Below are positions 26,376 through 35,211 of a DNA stretch of 64,000 nucleotides, in pieces. The notes under the pieces were generated by a model, which made no database searches, had not been told where the DNA came from, and saw only the letters and a program-made list of their open reading frames with translations. The DNA comes from Clostridia bacterium (lineage in GTDB: Bacteria > Bacillota > Clostridia > Christensenellales > CAG-917), in NCBI GenBank assembly GCA_017553325.1, contig JAFZMH010000002.1:62001-126000 (forward strand), in the 5' to 3' direction. A program made the translations under genes and the position numbers. Within the stretch, counting starts at the first letter, position 1; every line of letters starts with the position of its first letter.

Positions 26376-27089
26376 ATGGGGAAATTGAAACTTGACAAAC
26401 AGACGGTGCTCGACGTTTTGAAAAAACGTTGGTGGGTTATGCTCATAGAGTTTTTGCTCTTGGGCGTTATACTTACGCTTGATTTGGTGAGCAAAGAATA
26501 TATCTGCAAGTACCTGATGACCATGCCGTATCAAGAAGCCGACTTTTTAAAGGGCTTTATTGATTTTTACTATACGCAGAACACTGGCGCGGGGTTCGGC
26601 GTTCTTGCCGGTAACACGCTCGCTCTCAGCATAATAACGATAATCGTCGTGGCGGGCATTATGGCGTTTTTGCTTATCGCGCAAAATCAAAACGAGTGGC
26701 TTAGAATATCGCTTATCTTTATTTCCGCGGGCGGAATCGGCAACGTGGTTGACCGTCTTGCGCTCGGCTATGTGAGAGACTTCATCAAGTTCACGTTTTG
26801 GCCGCAATTTGCGATTTTCAACGTGGCGGACTCTTTCGTCACGGTGGGCGCGTTTATGCTCATCATCGTCTTGATTATTATGCTCGTGCAAGAGGGTAAG
26901 AAGGGCAAAGAGCAATTTGCAAATGAGCAGGCGGCTATGGCGGAAAACGGCGAAGCCGAACCGCAGGTCGACCCTTTGGAACAACCGCTAAACGATTTCT
27001 TGCCCAACGAGAACGGCATAGCAACCGCTCCTGCCGAAGAGCCTGAAACGAATGACGCTCAAGAGCAAGAAAAGGAAGAACAAAACTGA
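26376..27089 (+). CDS. lspA: Lipoprotein signal peptidase with acidic C-terminal tail
   Basis: LspA cleaves the signal peptide of diacylated prolipoproteins in the membrane. Four membrane helices are visible. Catalytic aspartates are in GNVVDRLALGYVRDF and FNVADSFVTVG, with the conserved YTQNTGAGFG upstream. The family length is about 160 residues; here a further 65-residue Glu/Gln/Asn-rich tail follows the last helix. The tail has no recognised domain. It is part of the yggS-sepF-lspA-rluD run and ends at a hairpin before rluD. Confidence 0.95.
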   Translation: MGKLKLDKQTVLDVLKKRWWVMLIEFLLLGVILTLDLVSKEYICKYLMTMPYQEADFLKGFIDFYYTQNTGAGFGVLAGNTLALSIITIIVVAGIMAFLLIAQNQNEWLRISLIFISAGGIGNVVDRLALGYVRDFIKFTFWPQFAIFNVADSFVTVGAFMLIIVLIIMLVQEGKKGKEQFANEQAAMAENGEAEPQVDPLEQPLNDFLPNENGIATAPAEEPETNDAQEQEKEEQN

Positions 27090-27099
27090 GGATACAGTC

Positions 27100-27130
27100 A
27101 AGGCGCATCTTTTGAGGTGCGCTTTATTTT
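27100..27130 (+). terminator. Hairpin between lspA and rluD
   Basis: AAGGCGCA, a 10-base loop and TGCGCTTT are followed by ATTTT leading into the rluD ATG. The loop contains GAGG, so folding could affect both read-through and rluD translation. Confidence 0.55.
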
Positions 27131-28033
27131 ATGGAATATAGGGCAAGTCAAGACAAAATACGATTGGACGTCTTTCTGTCGGGGGAACTCGGCGTATCGC
27201 GTTCGAACGTCAAAACCGTCCTCGAAAGGGACGGTGCTATCGTCAACGGCGCAAGACGCAACAAGAGCGGGTTTGAACTAAGGTTTGGCGACGTCGTAGA
27301 GTTTGAACTTCCAAAGCCCGAGACGCTTGACGTCAAGGCTGAAAATATTCCGCTTGATATTGTATATCAAGACGAGTGGTTTGCCGTGATAAATAAACCG
27401 CAGGGGATGGTCGTGCATCAGGCGTCATCCTACAAAAAGACAGACACTCTCGTAAACGCGCTCCTATTCAACCTTGACAATTTGAGCGGTATCAACGGTG
27501 TCATAAGGCCGGGTATCGTGCATAGATTGGACAAGGACACGTCGGGACTTATCGTCGTTGCAAAGAACGACGAAGCGCACAAGAGCCTTGCAAGCCAAAT
27601 TGAAAATAAGACCGCAAAGCGAATATATTGGGGACTCTGCGATGGCAATTTCAAAGCGGACGAGGGCACGATTGACGCGCCGATTGCAAGAAGCAAAAAA
27701 GACCGAAAGAAGATGGCGATCGTGGAGGGCGGAAGGCGCGCTGTCACGCACTACAAGGTGCTTGAACGCTTTGGCGCGTATACTCTCGTAAGATTTGAGC
27801 TGGAGACGGGCAGGACGCATCAAATTCGCGTACACACGGCGAGCCTCAATCATCCGATAGTCGGCGACGCCGTCTACGGAGGCTCCGGCAAACTGTACGA
27901 CAAAGGTCAACTTTTGCACGCGAAGGAACTCGTGCTCACGCATCCGCACACTGCCAAGCGCATGACTTTCGAGAGCGAATTGCCGGGATATTTTGAGGCT
28001 GTTCTCAAAAAACTCCGTTCGCAAAACAAATGA
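27131..28033 (+). CDS. rluD: RluD-family 23S rRNA pseudouridine synthase
   Basis: This 300-residue enzyme isomerises uridines in 23S rRNA. An S4 RNA-binding domain occupies residues 1-70 (VSRSNVKTVLERDGAIVNGARRNK), and the catalytic core has the signature HRLDKDTSGLIVVAK with the catalytic aspartate. GRTHQIRVH and a final LTHPHTAKRM complete the family pattern. RluD (ylyB) next to lspA is conserved in Bacillus. The frame's last part overlaps the upstream region of the following kinase gene. Confidence 0.94.
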   Translation: MEYRASQDKIRLDVFLSGELGVSRSNVKTVLERDGAIVNGARRNKSGFELRFGDVVEFELPKPETLDVKAENIPLDIVYQDEWFAVINKPQGMVVHQASSYKKTDTLVNALLFNLDNLSGINGVIRPGIVHRLDKDTSGLIVVAKNDEAHKSLASQIENKTAKRIYWGLCDGNFKADEGTIDAPIARSKKDRKKMAIVEGGRRAVTHYKVLERFGAYTLVRFELETGRTHQIRVHTASLNHPIVGDAVYGGSGKLYDKGQLLHAKELVLTHPHTAKRMTFESELPGYFEAVLKKLRSQNK

Positions 28034-28070
28034 AAATATAGCGTTGGAAGCGCGAAAAACGGTATATAGT

Positions 28071-28979
28071 ATGAAAAGTATAATTTGGAAAGACGTCGAA
28101 GCGCAGGCAAACCTCAATATCGCAGGGCTTGTGTATAGAAGCGAAAAAAGCTTCGACAATCAGGTTGAGGAGACGGCAAGAGCGATTTTTGACGACAGAG
28201 CGCTCAAAGTTGTTTTCGTCGCAGGACCTTCGTCTTCAGGGAAGACGACGTTTTCGAATTTGCTTATAAACGATTTGCAGTCGCTTGGCATAAGAGCGCA
28301 CTATATCGGGTTGGACGATTTCTTTATCAACCGCGTGGACGTGCCTTTTCTTCCGTCGGGACTCAGAGACTTTGACAATATCACCGCGCTTGATTTGCCT
28401 CTCGTGCATGAGGTTATCGGCGGGTTGATGAACGACGAGTGGGTGGAAGTGCCTGAATACGACTTTTTGACGGGCGAGCGCAAAAAGGACAAGCGTATCG
28501 TGAGATTGTACGCTCATGACATAGTCATAATCGAGGGAATTCACGCCCTCAACCCAATTTTTTCAGACGCTTATGACAGACAAAAATACGCCAAAATCAG
28601 CATAAAACCAAGAAGAAACTTTGAGATGCCTTCCGGCAGGACGTTGACTGCGGACGAACTCAGGCTTCTGCGCAGGTCGCTCAGAGATTTTTACACGCGC
28701 GGTTATTCGTTTGAGGAGACGGCAAAACAGTGGAAAGAAGTTTGCTCCGCAGAAGACAAATACATCACGCCGTATATGGAGTCTGCGGATTTCAAAATCG
28801 ACAGCACGCACGAGTACGAGCTATTTATCTACAAGCAACTCATTGGCAAGTACCTTGAAAAGTGCTATATCGACGAATTCCAAAACGTGCGCAAGTGCGT
28901 GGCGGAGGTGACGAACAAGCAGGACATACAAATCCCCAAATCGTCGCTCCTAAACGAATTTGCAACTTTCGACAAATAA
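28071..28979 (+). CDS. Uridine kinase-like P-loop nucleoside kinase
   Basis: This 302-residue protein belongs to the phosphoribulokinase/uridine kinase fold. It has Walker A GPSSSGKTTF near residue 47, the LDDFF and PEYDFLTGERKK substrate motifs and DIVIIEGIHALNP. About 40 residues precede the kinase core. The substrate is likely a nucleoside, but it lacks the exact length and context of Udk. The ATG at 28071 starts the protein after the rluD stop; no good ribosome site is seen. A strong terminator follows. Confidence 0.85.
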   Translation: MKSIIWKDVEAQANLNIAGLVYRSEKSFDNQVEETARAIFDDRALKVVFVAGPSSSGKTTFSNLLINDLQSLGIRAHYIGLDDFFINRVDVPFLPSGLRDFDNITALDLPLVHEVIGGLMNDEWVEVPEYDFLTGERKKDKRIVRLYAHDIVIIEGIHALNPIFSDAYDRQKYAKISIKPRRNFEMPSGRTLTADELRLLRRSLRDFYTRGYSFEETAKQWKEVCSAEDKYITPYMESADFKIDSTHEYELFIYKQLIGKYLEKCYIDEFQNVRKCVAEVTNKQDIQIPKSSLLNEFATFDK

Positions 28980-28980
28980 A

Positions 28981-29010
28981 AAACACGGCTTTCAGCCGTG
29001 TTTATTTTTT
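28981..29010. terminator. Convergent terminator before rqcH
   Basis: AAACACGGCT, TTC, AGCCGTGTTT forms a 10-bp stem, followed by ATTTTTT. The A's of the left arm and upstream AAA serve the minus strand. Confidence 0.9.
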
Positions 29011-30715
29011 AGTGTTTTACAAGAAATTCTTCGTGCGCGTCGGGAGTGGCGACGGCGGTTTTATAGTTTACGTATATCACTTGTCCCGGGTGTCCGTTCG
29101 GTTTGCGCTTTACGTTTTTCCTTTGAGTATAGTCGACTTCGCAGGACGCATTCTTTGTGGAAGCGGTGATTTCCGCCGCGATTTTAAGCACTTTGTCGGG
29201 GACGGATTTGCCCTCCGTGATAATCACAGTGTGTGCGCCGTGTTCGTTTTTAAGATGCAGCCACAAGTCGTTTGAAGAGGCGAGAGAGAAGGTGAGTTCG
29301 TCGTTTTGCAGGTTGTTCTTTCCGCGGTAGATATAAAACCCGTCCACGAGGTAGATATACGGCGGTTCCGCCTTTTCTTTGCGCACCTTTTTATTTTTCG
29401 ACACGCGCTTGCCACCGCCGAGCATAGCGAGTTCTTCTTCGATGGGAGCAACGTCCGCTTCGTAGGGGAGTTCCGCGATTTCGTTCTCAATAGAGAGCGC
29501 GTATTCAAGGAGTTCTCTGTCCGCCACGAGTTTTTGCTCTACGAATTCCTTCGTGCGCTTGAGCTTGTTGTATTTTGCATAGTACGCCGCGCTGTTTTTC
29601 GATGGGGTGAGTTGGACGTTCAAAGGTATCGTCACGTCTTCGTTCGCGTAGTAATCAAAGCAGGTGAGAGCCTCGTCCCCGCGCTTTAATTTGTAGATAT
29701 TTGCCACGATAAGTTCGCCGTATACGCGGTATTTATCCATATCTTCGCATTCCGCGAGGCGTTCAAGGTCGTTAGTGATATTTTTCTCAACCTTGACTCT
29801 GAAATGTTTTGCCTGCGTCGCAAGGCTCTTGAGCCTTGCCTTGTTGCGGATATCTTTGTCGCTGTCCGTATAAAACGCGTCGTACGCTTCGCTCATCGAC
29901 TTGAAAGGTTGCACGTTGTCGCCTTTGTCGAGCGATTTATAGACGCAGGGGTAAACCTCTTTGTCGTTTATTATGCAAGGAGCAAATTCGGGCGAGTCCT
30001 TTGAAAATTTTTGAAAGAATTCAAGCGTCGTTTTTGCCTTTTCGAGTTCCTTTTGCGTCAGTTTTTCACTCGTGGTTTCAAGTCCCGAGCGGAACAAAAA
30101 TTCCTCGGCTGTCGCGCCCGAAAAACCCGACAGATTGTCCAACATAAACTTGTGCAAATCTCCGCCGTTAAAATTCTCAAAAACCGAAAAACAATCGGTT
30201 AGATAACTGGTTTTCTTCTGCGACACGGGTGAGTATTTGACTCCTCTCAGCACCACGTGGTCCCTTGCGATATCGAGAGGAAGATGTTTTACCGCGTCCA
30301 AGATCACGAGGTTTTCGTCCGTGAAAACGATGTTGGAATATCTGTTCATAATCTCGACGAAAAGGAAGAAGACCGCGTCGTCTTTCATCTCGGTTTTTGC
30401 GTTGAATTTTATGCTCAAAATTCTGTCGAGATTGTAGATTTTGACTTCCGCGATATTCGCGCTGACGAGATACTTGCGAAGGAGCATACAGAGATTCGGC
30501 GCGACCTTCGGGTTTTGCTTTTTGCTCGTCGTGAAATGTATGCGGGGCGCGTTTGCGTTGCAACTTACGACGAGGCACTTGTTTTCGCCGTTATTGCGCA
30601 CGAAAAAGCGCAACTCGTCGACTTCGGGTTGCTGTATCTTGTCGATTCTCGCGCCTTTCAAGGCGAGATTGAGTTCGTCCGCAAGCGCGGAAAGTGCAAA
30701 AAGGTCGCTACCCAT
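29009..30715 (-). CDS. rqcH: Rqc2 homologue RqcH (NFACT/FbpA family)
   Basis: RqcH binds stalled 50S subunits and adds alanine tails to incomplete peptides for degradation. The 568-residue protein has the NFACT-N domain (LFALSALADELNLALKGARIDKIQQP, VVSCNANAPRIHFT), a long coiled-coil middle (about residues 270-430), and the NFACT-R domain with SSNDLWLHLKNEHGAHTVI and KPNGHPGQVIYVNYKTA. Two in-frame ATGs lie 6 bases apart (30721, 30715). The second is exactly 6 bases after a TATAGT box, so it is taken as a leaderless start. Confidence 0.94.
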   Translation of the reverse strand: MGSDLFALSALADELNLALKGARIDKIQQPEVDELRFFVRNNGENKCLVVSCNANAPRIHFTTSKKQNPKVAPNLCMLLRKYLVSANIAEVKIYNLDRILSIKFNAKTEMKDDAVFFLFVEIMNRYSNIVFTDENLVILDAVKHLPLDIARDHVVLRGVKYSPVSQKKTSYLTDCFSVFENFNGGDLHKFMLDNLSGFSGATAEEFLFRSGLETTSEKLTQKELEKAKTTLEFFQKFSKDSPEFAPCIINDKEVYPCVYKSLDKGDNVQPFKSMSEAYDAFYTDSDKDIRNKARLKSLATQAKHFRVKVEKNITNDLERLAECEDMDKYRVYGELIVANIYKLKRGDEALTCFDYYANEDVTIPLNVQLTPSKNSAAYYAKYNKLKRTKEFVEQKLVADRELLEYALSIENEIAELPYEADVAPIEEELAMLGGGKRVSKNKKVRKEKAEPPYIYLVDGFYIYRGKNNLQNDELTFSLASSNDLWLHLKNEHGAHTVIITEGKSVPDKVLKIAAEITASTKNASCEVDYTQRKNVKRKPNGHPGQVIYVNYKTAVATPDAHEEFLVKH

Positions 30716-30721
30716 ACCCAT

Positions 30722-30750
30722 ACTATACCATCATTTTGCAAATTTAACAA
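30722..30750 (-). promoter_or_regulatory. rqcH promoter, leaderless type
   Basis: On the minus strand TTGTTA, a 17-base spacer and TATAGT are followed by ATGGGT and then the ATG at 30715. No Shine-Dalgarno is present. Confidence 0.7.
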
Positions 30751-30786
30751 ATATTTTGCGATAGAAAAAATCAGCGCAATTTCTCC

Positions 30787-30869
30787 TTGCTTTTTGGGTT
30801 TTTGTATGTTATACTCTTTTACGCTAATTTAAATATTATAAAAAGCGCAACCAATATCAAGGCGCTTTT
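30787..30869 (+). promoter_or_regulatory. tig promoter and leader hairpin
   Basis: TTGCTT (30787-30792), a 17-base spacer and TATACT (30810-30815, preceded by TGT) form a SigA promoter. In the leader, AAAAGCGC / GCGCTTTT (30841-30869) can fold just before the GGAGG ribosome site. Confidence 0.6.
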
Positions 30870-30878
30870 GGAGGACAA

Positions 30879-32249
30879 ATGAGTTATACAGTTGAAAAGT
30901 TGGAAAAGAGTCAAGTAAAATTTGACTTCGCGGTCGACGCGGAAACTTTTGCAAAGGCAATCGACAAAGCATACGAGAAGACCAAACACAAATTCTCGAT
31001 TGCAGGTTTCAGAAAGGGACACGTTCCCAAGAAGGTCATCGAAGGCGTATACGGCAAAGAAATCTTCTTTGAAGACGCAATGGATATAGTCATTCCAGAC
31101 GAATACAGCCTCGCTCTCGACAAGGAGACGGAAATCGACGTAGTCGCACAACCGTCCCTCACGGATTTCAAGGTCAACGACGACGGCAGCGTTAATTTCA
31201 CTCTCGTGGTCACCGTCAAGCCGGAAGTCAAACTCGGCGAATACAAGGGGCTTGAAATCGAAAAGAAAGCGGTCAAAGTGACGGCAAAAGAAGTCGATGA
31301 AAAACTCGCAAAAGAGCAAGAAAAGCAAGTCAGACTCGTGGACGTCGACGCGGCGTCGGCAAACGGCAATATCGTTTCCATCAATTTCGCGGGTTCCGTC
31401 GACGGAGTGAAATTCGAGGGCGGAAGCGCGGACAACTATGAACTCGAACTCGGCTCCAACACCTTCATCCCGGGGTTTGAAGACCAACTCGTCGGCTTGA
31501 AAGCGGGCGACGACAAGGACGTCGTAGTCACTTTCCCCGCAGACTATCAAGCCGAGAACCTCGCAGGCAAAGAAGCGGTGTTCGCTTGCCACGTAAATTC
31601 CGTCAAGGTCAAGGAACTTCCTGCGCTCGACGACGAGTTTGCAAAGGACGTTTCGGAGTTCGATACTCTCGCAGAGTATAAGGCGGATATCAAAAAGCAA
31701 CTTGAAAAGGAAGCCGAAGACAGAGCGGAAAGAGAATACGAGGACAAACTCGTCGAAAAGATAGTCGACGGCGCGGAACTCGAAGTCCCCGAAGATATGA
31801 TTCAACAAGAAGCCGAAGAGATGGTGCAGGAATACGAATATCGTCTCATGTATCAAGGGCTCAAATTTGAAGACTATCTCAAATATCTCAACAACGCCCG
31901 CGAAGACGGCGCTCCGGAAGTGACGAGAGAGACCGTCGTCAACGACTACAAACCGCAAGCGGAAAACGCAGTCAAAGTTCGTCTCGTCATGGAGGCAATC
32001 GTCAAGGACCAAGACATCAAGGTCGAGGACAAAGAGATCGACGCAAAACTCGCGGAAATGGCTGAGAAGGCGGGACAAGACCTTGAAACCTACAAGAAGA
32101 AAGTCAAGCGCGAACAAATTGACTACGTCGTCAATTCCGTGCTCTCCGAAAAACTTCTTGCTACGCTCAAATCTTTGAACGCCCCCAAGAAACCTGCGGC
32201 AAAAAAATCGACAAAGAAAGCGGAAACAGAGGAGAAGCCGGCAGAATAA
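30879..32249 (+). CDS. tig: Trigger factor
   Basis: This ribosome-bound chaperone and peptidyl-prolyl isomerase has the usual three domains in 456 residues. The N-terminal domain carries the ribosome signature FRKGHVPKKVIEGVYGKEIF (close to GFRKGKAP), the FKBP-like PPIase domain spans about residues 150-235 (NIVSINFAGSVDGVKFEGG), and a long helical C-terminal chaperone domain ends in a Lys/Ala/Glu tail. A GGAGGACAA ribosome site fixes the start. tig-clpP-clpX is a classical order. Confidence 0.97.
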   Translation: MSYTVEKLEKSQVKFDFAVDAETFAKAIDKAYEKTKHKFSIAGFRKGHVPKKVIEGVYGKEIFFEDAMDIVIPDEYSLALDKETEIDVVAQPSLTDFKVNDDGSVNFTLVVTVKPEVKLGEYKGLEIEKKAVKVTAKEVDEKLAKEQEKQVRLVDVDAASANGNIVSINFAGSVDGVKFEGGSADNYELELGSNTFIPGFEDQLVGLKAGDDKDVVVTFPADYQAENLAGKEAVFACHVNSVKVKELPALDDEFAKDVSEFDTLAEYKADIKKQLEKEAEDRAEREYEDKLVEKIVDGAELEVPEDMIQQEAEEMVQEYEYRLMYQGLKFEDYLKYLNNAREDGAPEVTRETVVNDYKPQAENAVKVRLVMEAIVKDQDIKVEDKEIDAKLAEMAEKAGQDLETYKKKVKREQIDYVVNSVLSEKLLATLKSLNAPKKPAAKKSTKKAETEEKPAE

Positions 32250-32298
32250 AAGCAGGCGCCTTTGAGTAAAATATACAGTGTAAAACTTCGTTTTTCCG

Positions 32299-32357
32299 TT
32301 CCGCTTGCTCACTGCAAGCGGAATGTGTATAAAGACCTTACGGCGCATAGCGCCGTA
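32299..32357 (+). other. Two perfect stem-loops between tig and clpP
   Basis: TTCCGCTTGC/GCAAGCGGAA (32299-32323, 10-bp stem) and TACGGCGC/GCGCCGTA (32339-32357, 8-bp stem) lie in the gap. Neither is followed by a T-run, so they look more like RNA-processing or stability elements, or a weak terminator and leader pair, than ordinary terminators. Confidence 0.55.
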
Positions 32358-32371
32358 CTTATGGAGAAAGT

Positions 32372-32968
32372 ATGAAAACAAGAGACTCACTTATCCCGAT
32401 GGTTATAGAGCAAACCGGCAGGGGCGAACGCTCCTACGACATCTATTCGCGCCTCCTCGAGGACAGGATTATTTTCCTCACTGGCGAGATTGACGACAAT
32501 ATGGCGGACCTCATCGTCGCCCAACTCATCTATCTCGAGGGCAAAGATTCCTCAAAGGACATCAGCCTCTACATCAACAGCCCGGGCGGAAGCGTATCCG
32601 CAGGCTTTGCAATCTACGATACGATGAACTACATCAAGTGCGACGTGTCCACGATTTGCGTGGGTATGGCGGCTTCGATGGGCGCGTTTTTGCTCTCTTC
32701 GGGCGCAAAGGGCAAGAGATTTGCCTTGCCGAACGCAAAGGTTATGATTCATCAACCGCTCGGCGGAGCGCAGGGACAGGCAAGCGACATCGCAATTCAA
32801 GCGAGCGAAATTTTGAAGACGAAAAAGCGTCTCAACGAGATTCTTGCCGCAAACACTTCGCAGGATCTCGCAAAGATTGAGGTCGACACAGACCGCGACT
32901 TTTATATGACGGCGGAAGAGGCGGAAAAATACGGCCTCGTCGACAAAATCTTCTATTCAAGAAAATGA
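32372..32968 (+). CDS. clpP: ATP-dependent Clp protease proteolytic subunit ClpP
   Basis: ClpP forms the tetradecameric serine peptidase chamber used with ClpX. The 198-residue protein has the conserved N-terminus [22 protein letters not shown], the nucleophile Ser in [11 protein letters not shown], the His in MIHQPLGG and the catalytic Asp in [18 protein letters not shown] ribosome site precedes the ATG. clpX follows after 31 bases. Confidence 0.97.
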   Translation: MKTRDSLIPMVIEQTGRGERSYDIYSRLLEDRIIFLTGEIDDNMADLIVAQLIYLEGKDSSKDISLYINSPGGSVSAGFAIYDTMNYIKCDVSTICVGMAASMGAFLLSSGAKGKRFALPNAKVMIHQPLGGAQGQASDIAIQASEILKTKKRLNEILAANTSQDLAKIEVDTDRDFYMTAEEAEKYGLVDKIFYSRK

Positions 32969-32999
32969 TTTGAAAACATAGTTTTCAATAAGAGGTTTT

Positions 33000-34253
33000 A
33001 TGGACAACTATCAAAAGGAACAACATTGCAGTTTTTGCGGTAAGGGCGCGAGCGAAGTTGAAAAAATCATCTGCGGTCCAAACGGCATTAATATCTGCAA
33101 CGAATGTATCGACGAATGCGCGTATCTCATAAGCCGCGACCACGAGGAAAACGGGTCGGGGCTCAGCCTTTATACGCCAAAGGAGATAAAGGAGAAACTC
33201 GACGAGTACATTATCGGTCAGGACAACGCGAAGCGCGTGCTGTCCGTCGCCGTGTACAATCACTATAAGCGCATAAATCAAATTCGTTCGAAATCAAAGG
33301 ACGACGTCGTCATCGAAAAGAGCAACGTGCTCTTGCTTGGTCCTACGGGTTCAGGCAAGACCTTGCTTGCAAAGACGCTCGCTCAAATTCTCAACGTGCC
33401 GTTTGCAGTTGCGGACGCAACGACGCTTACGGAAGCGGGCTACGTCGGCGAAGACGTAGAAAATATCCTTTTAAAACTCATTCAAAACGCAAACGGAGAC
33501 TTGAAGCGCGCGGAAATCGGCATCGTATATATCGATGAAATCGATAAAATCGCCAAAAAGGGCGAAAACGTATCCATAACCCGCGACGTTAGCGGCGAAG
33601 GCGTGCAACAGGCGCTCCTCAAAATCATCGAAGGCACGATTGCCAACGTCCCACCGCAAGGCGGAAGAAAGCACCCGAATCAAGAGTGCTATCAACTTGA
33701 TACGACGAACATTCTGTTCCTGTGCGGCGGCGCGTTCGTCGACCTTGACAAGATTGTCGAGGACAGAAAAGACAACTCGAAACTCGGTTTCGGTTCGGCG
33801 GTAAAGGGCACGAAGGACTACAACTACGATGAACTCATCAAGTCGTTGCAACCTGCCGACCTCATCAAATACGGTCTTATTCCGGAATTTGTCGGACGTG
33901 TGCCTATCGTCGTCGGACTCAACGCTCTCGACGAAGACGCGCTCGTCAAGATACTTTCCGAGCCGAAAAACGCGCTCACAAAGCAATACAAGACGCAATT
34001 TGCGATAGACGGCGTCGACCTTGAGTTTGACAACGAAGCGTTGAGGGCAGTCGCAAGCAAGGCTATAGCCTTGAATACTGGCGCGCGCGGGCTGAGAGCG
34101 ATACTCGAAGACACGCTCCTCGACCTTATGTTTGAAATTCCGTCCGACAAGCAGATAGAAAAAGTAGTGGTGACCAAAGAGTCCATCGAAAAATCCGCAA
34201 AGCCGACTGTTTTCAAAAAAACGCTTGACGAAAGCGTCGACCAAATAGCCTGA
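33000..34253 (+). CDS. clpX: ATP-dependent Clp protease ATPase ClpX
   Basis: ClpX unfolds substrates and passes them to ClpP. The 417-residue protein has the N-terminal zinc finger (CSFCGK...CNECIDEC), Walker [13 protein letters not shown], Walker [11 protein letters not shown], the pore-loop region with [13 protein letters not shown], and the ClpP-binding loop in the [11 protein letters not shown] vicinity. AGAGGT lies 5 bases before the ATG. It ends at a strong terminator. Confidence 0.97.
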   Translation: MDNYQKEQHCSFCGKGASEVEKIICGPNGINICNECIDECAYLISRDHEENGSGLSLYTPKEIKEKLDEYIIGQDNAKRVLSVAVYNHYKRINQIRSKSKDDVVIEKSNVLLLGPTGSGKTLLAKTLAQILNVPFAVADATTLTEAGYVGEDVENILLKLIQNANGDLKRAEIGIVYIDEIDKIAKKGENVSITRDVSGEGVQQALLKIIEGTIANVPPQGGRKHPNQECYQLDTTNILFLCGGAFVDLDKIVEDRKDNSKLGFGSAVKGTKDYNYDELIKSLQPADLIKYGLIPEFVGRVPIVVGLNALDEDALVKILSEPKNALTKQYKTQFAIDGVDLEFDNEALRAVASKAIALNTGARGLRAILEDTLLDLMFEIPSDKQIEKVVVTKESIEKSAKPTVFKKTLDESVDQIA

Positions 34254-34259
34254 AAATCC

Positions 34260-34290
34260 ATGGAATAGCCGCGCGCTATTCCATATTTTT
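34260..34290 (+). terminator. clpX terminator
   Basis: A 10-bp stem ATGGAATAGC / GCTATTCCAT with loop CGCGC is followed by ATTTTTA. Confidence 0.9.
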
Positions 34291-34339
34291 ACTCAAAATA
34301 TGCGGTTAGAACATCAAAAACTGCAAAACGAAAGAGAAT

Positions 34340-34981
34340 ATGATAAAGCAAGCCAAATTTGTTGTTTCCGTTGCTGACGGGAAAAATATTCGGGATTTCG
34401 GCGCACCCGAAATCGCCATTGCCGGCAAATCCAACGTCGGCAAGTCTTCCTTTATCAATTTTATGGTCAACCAAAACAAGCTTGCAAAAACTTCGTCCGA
34501 ACCCGGCAGAACCAGACTTCTCAACTATTTTGAGATAAACAACGGCGAGTATTATTTCGTCGACCTTCCGGGCTACGGATACGCCAAAGCGCCGAAGGGC
34601 GAAAAGGAGAAATGGGGCGCGCTGATAGAGAACTATCTGCGCACGAGCGGAAACCTCATAAACGTTTTCGTGCTCGTAGATATGCGCCACGAGCCGTCAA
34701 ACGACGATAAGATGCTCATAAATTATCTCTATTCATATCACATTCCTTTCACCGTGATAGCGACAAAGGCGGACAAATTGTCCCGCGCACAACAACAAAA
34801 GGCAAAGGCGGTCATCGCTTCCGCGCTCGCAATCGGGCAGGGAGATATACTCGTCACGTCCACTGAAAAGAAGACGGGAAAGGAAGCGGTTTTGAGCCGT
34901 ATCGACAATCTTTTGAGATATGCCGAACAGATAAAGGCAAGTTCAAAAGATGATGGTGAAGAGCCGGGCGAAGACCTGTAA
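34340..34981 (+). CDS. ysxC: Ribosome biogenesis GTPase EngB/YsxC
   Basis: This 213-residue GTPase takes part in 50S assembly. The G motifs are GKSNVGKSSFIN, the switch region with SEPGRTRLLNYF, DLPGYGYAKAP and ATKADKLSR. The YsxC position next to the clp genes resembles the Bacillus clpX-lonB-lonA-ysxC order. The ribosome site is weak (AAAGAGA). The last 20 residues are an acidic tail. Confidence 0.96.
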   Translation: MIKQAKFVVSVADGKNIRDFGAPEIAIAGKSNVGKSSFINFMVNQNKLAKTSSEPGRTRLLNYFEINNGEYYFVDLPGYGYAKAPKGEKEKWGALIENYLRTSGNLINVFVLVDMRHEPSNDDKMLINYLYSYHIPFTVIATKADKLSRAQQQKAKAVIASALAIGQGDILVTSTEKKTGKEAVLSRIDNLLRYAEQIKASSKDDGEEPGEDL

Positions 34982-35082
34982 AACCTAGATTATCCGCACG
35001 TTTTTTTGTTTGAAATCTGCAAAAACGCAGATTTTTTCTTTGTTTTTGAAGATTCGAATGAATGCTCAAAGTCAAGCAAAAT

Positions 35083-35202
35083 TTTATTATTTTTCAAAAA
35101 TAATCGAAAAAGTATTCTAAAAACTGCCAAATTTTGGAAATGTATTCTCAAAAATTGCCAAAAATATAACACTTTCATCAAAAAGTGCCATATAGTCGTA
35201 TC
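35083..35202. repeat. Tandem degenerate repeat, ~30-bp period
   Basis: Units begin at 35113 (TATTCTAAAAACTGCCAAAT), 35143 (TATTCTCAAAAATTGCCAAA) and 35173 (TTTCATCAAAAAGTGCCATA), each 30 bases apart, with a fainter unit before them. The shared core is roughly TTCT-AAAAA-TGCCA. The first unit plus flank matches 19713-19748 at 31 of 36 positions. It is too short and degenerate for a CRISPR array. It lies between the convergent 3' ends of ysxC and the phosphoesterase. Confidence 0.6.
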
Positions 35203-35211
35203 GTGCCGCAT

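Noticed and set aside
30879-32390. Long minus-strand open frame (about 520 codons) opposite tig
   Set aside because: It is an antisense shadow of trigger factor caused by codon bias; it has no ribosome site and a Phe/Leu/Val/Asp-biased composition.
35083-35202. CRISPR-like array
   Set aside because: There are only three or four degenerate units without spacers of independent sequence, and no cas genes are in the window.
34990-35211. Minus-strand frame of 73 codons directly after the phosphoesterase stop
   Set aside because: It has no ribosome site and its apparent 10-residue periodicity is produced by the 30-bp DNA repeat.
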